Assembly: GCA_903859705.1 (NCBI GenBank)
Contig: CAIONQ010000076.1
Location: 1-64,000, forward strand
Length of the DNA: 64,000 nt
Reading direction: 5' to 3'
Origin: an uncultured Chthonomonas sp.
Lineage (GTDB): Bacteria > Armatimonadota > Chthonomonadetes > Chthonomonadales > Chthonomonadaceae
Shown: positions 59,542 to 64,000 of the stretch, piece by piece
Position numbering within the stretch: position 1 is the first letter of the stretch
Layout: the number at the start of each line of letters is the position of its first letter
Notes under the pieces: model-generated
What the model was told of the DNA's origin: nothing
Database searches by the model: none
Seen by the model: the letters and a program-made list of their open reading frames with translations, nothing else
Translations under genes and position numbers: made by a program

Positions 59542-59606
59542 CTGCGATCGGGTTTGAAGGGCGGCTCTGCCACGTGCACCTGCCCCTGTTTTGAAAGGCG
59601 AGTGGA

Positions 59607-61028
59607 ATGAAGAAACACTTTATGGATGCCATAACGCGAAGAGAGATGCTGCAGGGCTACAGCGCCGGCTTCGGCATGTTTGCTCTTGCCGGATTACTGG
59701 GGCAGGAACAGGCCATGGCAGATGCCGCCAAAGCGGCAAAAACCCCGCTGGCACCACGGCCACCCATGTTCCCTGCAAAAGCCAAGCGCGTTATCTTTGT
59801 CTTCATGCACGGTGGCCCTTCGCAGGTAGATACCTTCGATCCCAAGCCGCTCCTAACCCGGGATCATGGCAAACCACTGCCATTCGCAAAGCCGCGCGTG
59901 CAGTTTGCGCAAACCGGCAATCTGCTAAAGTCCCCGTGGGAATTTAAGAAGTATGGCCAGAGCGGTATTGAAGTTAGCGATCTATTTCCAGAAGTTGGTA
60001 AATGTGTAGATGATCTCTGCGTGGTGCGCTCAATGTACGGCAGTAACCCCGCGCATGGTGGCGCTCTCCTGGCTATTCACACTGGCTCCGATCGGTTCAT
60101 CCGCCCCAGCATGGGCTCGTGGATAACGTACGGACTCGGCACTGAAAACCAGAATTTGCCCGGCTTCATCACTATCTGCCCAACACTCGGGCACGGTGGC
60201 GTTCAAAACTGGTCCAGCGCATTCCTGCCAGCATCGTATCAGGGCACGCCCATAGGCAATGCCAGCATTCCGGCCAAAAATGCCTCGGTTTCATATATAA
60301 AGAACCCTGAGACCAGCACCGATCTACAACGGATGCAATTGGATGCTCTCAAGGATTTAAACGAGGATCAGATACGCCACTTTGGAATTGATCCGCAGCT
60401 GGAAAGCCGAATCCAAACCTTCGAGCTTGCCTTCCGCATGCAAACCATTGCACCAAAACTCATGGATATTTCAGATGAGAGCAAGGCCACCCTGGATATG
60501 TATGGCGTGGGCGAAAACCCAACAGATAACTTTGGCCGTCAGTGCGTGCTGGCTCGCCGCTTCTGTGAGGCCGGTGTGCGGTTTGTTCAGGTTACACATA
60601 GCTACAAGTGGGATCAGCATGGCGATCTGCGCAATGGTCACAGCCGCAATGCCAAAGAGGTGGATAAGCCGATTGCTGGCCTGCTCAAGGACCTGAAGGC
60701 GCGTGGCCTGCTAAAAGACACGCTTGTATTGTGGGGCGGTGAATTTGGCCGCACCCCAACAGCACAGGGCGATGATGGTCGCGATCACAACCCCAACGGT
60801 TACACCATGTGGATGGCCGGCGGTGGCGTGAAACCGGGCATGGTTTACGGTGCCACCGATGATTACGGCTACTATGCCGAAGTGGATAAAATGCACATCC
60901 ACGATCTGCACGCCACCATGCTGCACCTGCTGGGTATAGAGCACAAGAAGCTCACCTTCCGCCATGGTGGAAGGGATCATCGCCTCACAGACGTTGCGGG
61001 CGAGGTGGCGCACGCAATAGTTTCGTAA
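59607..61028 (+). CDS. DUF1501 (sulfatase-fold) exported protein
   Basis: A 473-residue protein with a Tat-like N terminus (ITRREMLQGYSAGFGMFALAGLLG). It belongs to DUF1501, which has an alkaline-phosphatase/sulfatase-like fold. Visible motifs are AKRVIFVFMHGGPSQVDTFDPKP near the start, VSDLFPEVGKCVDDLCVVRS, VLWGGEFGRTPTAQG and HDLHATMLHLLGIEHKKLTF. The Asp and His residues in these blocks are candidate metal ligands. It lies 65 nt after the PSCyt1-DUF1549-DUF1553 gene, the almost invariable partner. Both are probably co-transcribed and act together in the periplasm on an unidentified substrate. AAAGGCGAG precedes the ATG. Confidence 0.92.
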   Translation: MKKHFMDAITRREMLQGYSAGFGMFALAGLLGQEQAMADAAKAAKTPLAPRPPMFPAKAKRVIFVFMHGGPSQVDTFDPKPLLTRDHGKPLPFAKPRVQFAQTGNLLKSPWEFKKYGQSGIEVSDLFPEVGKCVDDLCVVRSMYGSNPAHGGALLAIHTGSDRFIRPSMGSWITYGLGTENQNLPGFITICPTLGHGGVQNWSSAFLPASYQGTPIGNASIPAKNASVSYIKNPETSTDLQRMQLDALKDLNEDQIRHFGIDPQLESRIQTFELAFRMQTIAPKLMDISDESKATLDMYGVGENPTDNFGRQCVLARRFCEAGVRFVQVTHSYKWDQHGDLRNGHSRNAKEVDKPIAGLLKDLKARGLLKDTLVLWGGEFGRTPTAQGDDGRDHNPNGYTMWMAGGGVKPGMVYGATDDYGYYAEVDKMHIHDLHATMLHLLGIEHKKLTFRHGGRDHRLTDVAGEVAHAIVS

Positions 61029-61050
61029 CACCAATAGAGTTGGAGGGAGC

Positions 61051-61755
61051 CTACAACCGGAACCGAATTCCGGCGCTGAGGCTCCAGCCGCTTAAATCAA
61101 AGCCTTTAACCGTGGTTGTGCCGATGTACCTTGCCTCGACATAGCCACGGTTTTTGTATGTAATGCCGATAAAGGCGCTTGCTGCAGCTCCATTCCGAAT
61201 TCCGGAGCCGATGTTGTCCTGATCGGATATTAAGTCACCCACCATTAAGTCCAAACTGCCTCCAGCATAAGGAATCCACGCTGGAAGCGGCACTGGTTTG
61301 CTTTTGCCAGGCTTCTTCTCATCTGGTTGTGTGCGATTTGGCAACAGGGCCTTTCGGTACTCTGCTCCAAGCATCACAAACAACGCCGAGTTCCACCCAT
61401 TGGCCTTACCCAGTATGTGAATATCTGGCGAAAACCGCCCATTATCGCGTGCAATATCAACGGAACCAAAGCCCGGGCCAATGTCAAACCAGGTGCTGCC
61501 AAATCGGTTGCGTGTAAGCGCGTTTGAAGGAATATACACACCCACATCTGGCCCAAGTAACAGGTGATCGTACCAGTGTGTTTTGCGTGGTTTCTCTGTT
61601 TTGTCTGCACTTGTGGAGGGCTGAGAAACGGTTGTATCGGCTTTCGTTTCCTGTGCCGTTACCGGGCACGCAATGGCAACCAACATGGCAACCGGGAGAG
61701 GAACCCAGAGGATTGCTTTTGCGCGCGAATAGCTTTTATTAGAGTGGTGTTGCAT
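61051..61755 (-). CDS. Predicted outer-membrane beta-barrel protein
   Basis: A 234-residue protein with a signal peptide (AILWVPLPVAMLVAIACPVTAQE). After a charged linker (about 32-58) the sequence alternates in short amphipathic strands (TWFDIGPGFGSVDIAR, SALFVMLGAEYRKALL, SAFIGITYKNRGYVEARYIG) and ends SLSAGIRFRL. A terminal aromatic-x-hydrophobic strand is typical of outer-membrane barrels and of porin-like OMP-b-brl proteins. AGGAGACC lies upstream of the ATG. It is convergent with the DUF1501 gene and divergent from the amidohydrolase pair. No specific function can be given. Confidence 0.7.
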   Translation of the reverse strand: MQHHSNKSYSRAKAILWVPLPVAMLVAIACPVTAQETKADTTVSQPSTSADKTEKPRKTHWYDHLLLGPDVGVYIPSNALTRNRFGSTWFDIGPGFGSVDIARDNGRFSPDIHILGKANGWNSALFVMLGAEYRKALLPNRTQPDEKKPGKSKPVPLPAWIPYAGGSLDLMVGDLISDQDNIGSGIRNGAAASAFIGITYKNRGYVEARYIGTTTVKGFDLSGWSLSAGIRFRL

Positions 61756-61983
61756 CTGGGAGGTCTCCTGGACAAGAGTACGGCCGAAAATACTTTATTA
61801 TTATCGATACTGTAAGATACCTTTGTACAGCCAGTTTACCAGCGTTTTCTCTCCGCTTTTGCCCTTATTTCTGGTATTATGAGCGAACGCAAAGTTGCTT
61901 TCATTCCTCCTGGGCATCCGGGCACTGTTGCTGTGCCTGCGTTCCAGAGCTCCCATTCCCGTTTATTATTCGGAGGTTTCCCT

Positions 61984-63561
61984 GTGCAGTCATCAGTCTT
62001 GAAACTGTCGGTCTGCGCGGCCATTCTGGCTGCCGCAACGCCGTCTACGGCTCAAACACCGCCATTTAGCGGTGTGTATGCCGTTGTGGGCGCGCGGATT
62101 GAGGTTGGAGACGGGCGCGTAATAGAAAAAGGCACCGTGGTGGTTCGCAACGGAGTTATCGTTGCAGTAGGTGCCGATGTAAAAGCTCCGGCAGATGCCG
62201 AAGTAATTAAGGGCGACGGGCTCACGGTTTACCCGGGCTTTATAGATGGTTACTCCAGCAAGGGAGTTACTGTGCCGGATGGCCAGCCTGCACAGGATAC
62301 TCCACCAGATACCGGCACCGAGGCTCCGCCCTTTATGCGCGAAGCAAACCGAAAGGGGATTCGGCCAGAGGTTAAGGCGGCAGACCTTCTTACGATTACG
62401 GATGATTTTGCAAAACCCGCGCGTTCGGCCGGTTTTGTAACAGAAATGATCTCTCCTTCTGGTGGAACCATTAATGGCCTCGGTGCCCTTGTTAATCTGA
62501 ATGGCCTGCCCCGTCGAGATAGCGTTGTGCTTCCCACAACTACCATGGATTTTTCGTTCGGTACAAGCGGCTCTGGTTACCCGGGCAGCCCGATGGGCAT
62601 TATTGCTCTTACCCGCCAAACGCTGTACGATGCACGTCGATTTCGCACTCTCAAATCTCAGTTCGCTTCTGGAGGCGCTGTCCGCCCGCCCGATGATCCC
62701 GTTCTGCTTGCGCTTCAGTCCGTTATAACAGGGGAAGTTCCCGCTCTTTACGCCGCCAACAGTGAGCGTGAAATTCGGCGAGCATCCGCAATGGCAGATG
62801 AATTCCGCTTAAACCTCTGGATCAACGGCGGTCTTGAGGCCTATAAGGCAGCAGACCTGCTTAAGAAGAAGCAGATACCTGTAATCGTTAGCCTCAACTT
62901 TGGTCAGGATCCGGGCGCACCACCTGCACCGGCCCCCGCTCCGCCTGCTGCGGGCGGCCCTCCTACTATTGCTCCACCGGCAGGCGCGCCAGCGGGTGCT
63001 CCTACTCCGGGTGCTCCCGCAGGGCAGCGACCCGCCGGCGGCCGAAGAAACCGTGGCGCTGGCGGCGCACCACCTGCAGCCCCCGGCGTACCGGCTGTGC
63101 CTGCGGCCCCAGGTGCCGCGCCCGCTGCAGCTGCAGAGCCAGATCCCACACCAAAAGAGGTGCTGGATGAGCGCCACAAAAAGTGGGAAGAGAAGACAGC
63201 CAACGCGGCAAAACTCTATGCTGCCGGGGTTCCCATGGTCTTCTCTACACAGGGCGTTCGAAACCCCGCAGAGTTTCTTACAAACCTGCGCAAAGCCATT
63301 GCCGCTGGCCTGCCTCGTGCCGCAGCACTCAAGGCACTTACCATTGATGCCGCCCGCCTGTTTAAGGTGGATAAGCACCTTGGCACCATAGAAAAGGGCA
63401 AAACCGCATCGCTGGTTGTTATGACCGGTGATTTTGTGGATGCCAAAACTACGGTACAGGCAGTGATAATCGACCGCGTTAAGTTTGAACCTGCCAAAGA
63501 CTCCGGTCCACTGATCCAGATGCCGGCCAGACGCCGACCGGGAGGCGACGATGAGAACTAA
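61984..63561 (+). CDS. Amidohydrolase-family protein with degenerate metal motif
   Basis: A 525-residue exported member of the amidohydrolase superfamily. The GTG start at 61984 has GGAGG seven nt upstream; a longer ATG frame at 61879 contains that site within it. A signal peptide (LKLSVCAAILAAATPSTAQ) follows. The family's beta domain is clear (VVGARIEVGDGRVIEKGTVVVRNG, then YPGFIDGYSS at 83-92), but the HxH metal pair that should follow FID is replaced by Gly-Tyr-Ser. Residues about 311-386 form a Pro/Ala/Gly-rich low-complexity insert. The C-terminal ALTIDAARLFKVDKHLGTIE and KTASLVVMTGDF remain. It overlaps a second amidohydrolase gene by 11 nt, and may act as a non-catalytic partner. Confidence 0.85.
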   Translation: MQSSVLKLSVCAAILAAATPSTAQTPPFSGVYAVVGARIEVGDGRVIEKGTVVVRNGVIVAVGADVKAPADAEVIKGDGLTVYPGFIDGYSSKGVTVPDGQPAQDTPPDTGTEAPPFMREANRKGIRPEVKAADLLTITDDFAKPARSAGFVTEMISPSGGTINGLGALVNLNGLPRRDSVVLPTTTMDFSFGTSGSGYPGSPMGIIALTRQTLYDARRFRTLKSQFASGGAVRPPDDPVLLALQSVITGEVPALYAANSEREIRRASAMADEFRLNLWINGGLEAYKAADLLKKKQIPVIVSLNFGQDPGAPPAPAPAPPAAGGPPTIAPPAGAPAGAPTPGAPAGQRPAGGRRNRGAGGAPPAAPGVPAVPAAPGAAPAAAAEPDPTPKEVLDERHKKWEEKTANAAKLYAAGVPMVFSTQGVRNPAEFLTNLRKAIAAGLPRAAALKALTIDAARLFKVDKHLGTIEKGKTASLVVMTGDFVDAKTTVQAVIIDRVKFEPAKDSGPLIQMPARRRPGGDDEN

Positions 63562-64000
63562 GAAAAACGTCAAGGGCCAAAGCAAATCTGGAACAAACAC
63601 CGTCCGAAATTTGATAGCTAACAGGAATTCGAGCAGAAACTTGAATCGAAACAGTTCCCTATGGTTGCTTCCGGCAGCCCTCTTAACGCTAGCTACTCCG
63701 TTTGCAACAGTGCTCGCACAGGCACCCACAAAACCGGCTGCTAAACTGCCATTTGAGCTGGAAGCAGACCGCATCCCGGCAATAAAAACAACCGGTAGCT
63801 GCCTTTTAAAGGGTGGAACCGTAATTACGGCAGGGCAGGCAGATCAGGTCTCCACAGATGTTTTGATTGTTGGCGGCAAAATCAAGCAGATTGGCAAAGG
63901 CATCAGCGTGCCGGCAGACGTGCCGGTGATTGATTGTACTGGCAGGTTTGTTACGCCCGGTATCATCGATGCGCACTCGCATATCGGTGTGGACGGAATT
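63551..64000 (+). CDS. Amidohydrolase (5' part, cut by window edge)
   Basis: The first 150 codons of a gene that continues beyond the window. The ATG at 63551 follows GGGAGG and overlaps the upstream stop by 11 nt, so translation is coupled. A basic, Asn/Arg/Ser-rich stretch of about 36 residues precedes a signal helix (LWLLPAALLTLATPFATVLA). The beta domain (LLKGGTVITAGQADQVSTDV, VIDCTGRFVTPGIIDAHSHI) carries an intact HxH (His-Ser-His) metal motif, in contrast to its neighbour. Such paired exported amidohydrolases resemble imidazolonepropionase- or prolidase-like enzymes that hydrolyse amides or peptides, but the substrate cannot be assigned. Confidence 0.85.
   Translation, partial: MRTKKNVKGQSKSGTNTVRNLIANRNSSRNLNRNSSLWLLPAALLTLATPFATVLAQAPTKPAAKLPFELEADRIPAIKTTGSCLLKGGTVITAGQADQVSTDVLIVGGKIKQIGKGISVPADVPVIDCTGRFVTPGIIDAHSHIGVDGI

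Noticed and set aside
62914-63140. GC-rich low-complexity DNA
   Set aside because: It is an in-frame Pro/Ala/Gly-rich linker in the amidohydrolase-like protein, not a separate repeat element.
62809-63774. Long minus-strand open frame (321 codons) opposite the amidohydrolase pair
   Set aside because: Its length comes from GC-biased codons of the amidohydrolase Pro/Ala-rich insert; the sequence is Arg/Ser/Cys-rich and resembles no family.

Overview
This 64 kb window looks like chromosomal DNA of a Gram-negative, free-living heterotroph. Evidence for an outer membrane includes a TolC-type channel, RND and MacAB-type envelope-spanning exporters, lipoproteins and a predicted outer-membrane barrel. 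Two PEP-CTERM proteins, a PSCyt1-DUF1549-DUF1553 gene followed by a DUF1501 gene, a GH127 arabinosidase, beta-propeller proteins and a TPR-CHAT protein together fit Armatimonadota best, with Planctomycetota or Verrucomicrobiota as alternatives. No rRNA, tRNA, IS element, phage gene or CRISPR array was found, so the lineage is an inference. Genes are packed in strand-coherent operons with many 4-nt ATGA stop/start overlaps. Rho-independent terminators sit at several operon ends.

Layout. 0.4-6.7 kb: secreted and surface proteins (two PEP-CTERM proteins, a TIM-barrel/FGE-like fusion, a TolB-like propeller, a small conserved-looking hypothetical). 7.3-14.2 kb: a glycan operon on the minus strand (DapA-like aldolase/dehydratase, GH127, a six-hairpin glycosidase with two discoidin domains) with a divergent GntR/FCD regulator. 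14.3-20.7 kb: a class-A beta-lactamase-like serine hydrolase, a tricorn-type protease and an orphan PAS histidine kinase. 20.7-28.9 kb: a six-gene translationally coupled operon of photolyase plus staphyloxanthin-type carotenoid tailoring genes. 29.1-34.9 kb: a minus-strand operon of zinc-finger anti-sigma-like protein, TPR-CHAT protease and secreted subtilase, facing a divergent ECF sigma factor. 35-39.3 kb: lipoproteins, a DUF3500 protein and a small membrane protein.

39.4-47.0 kb: a tripartite RND efflux operon whose adaptor carries an N-terminal FixH/YtkA-like, Met-rich domain, led by a small Cys-rich secreted protein. 47.4-52.4 kb: a DUF1003 protein and a TetR-controlled MacAB-like exporter. 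52.5-56.1 kb: alkylation-damage repair (AlkD, Ogt, Ada-AlkA fusion) with an EamA transporter. 56.4-61 kb: PSCyt1-DUF1549-DUF1553 and DUF1501. 61-64 kb: a predicted barrel protein and two coupled amidohydrolases, the second cut by the window edge.

The most promising candidate for an undescribed system is the ECF sigma / anti-sigma / TPR-CHAT / subtilase locus at 29.1-34.9 kb. It resembles in parts the protease-released sigma factor arrangement of type III-E CRISPR loci (TPR-CHAT, Csx30, RpoE), but no CRISPR component lies nearby. A chain in which CHAT cleaves the soluble anti-sigma partner to free the sigma factor is hypothesis only. The carotenoid-photolyase operon and the metal-like RND operon are the next most interesting units.
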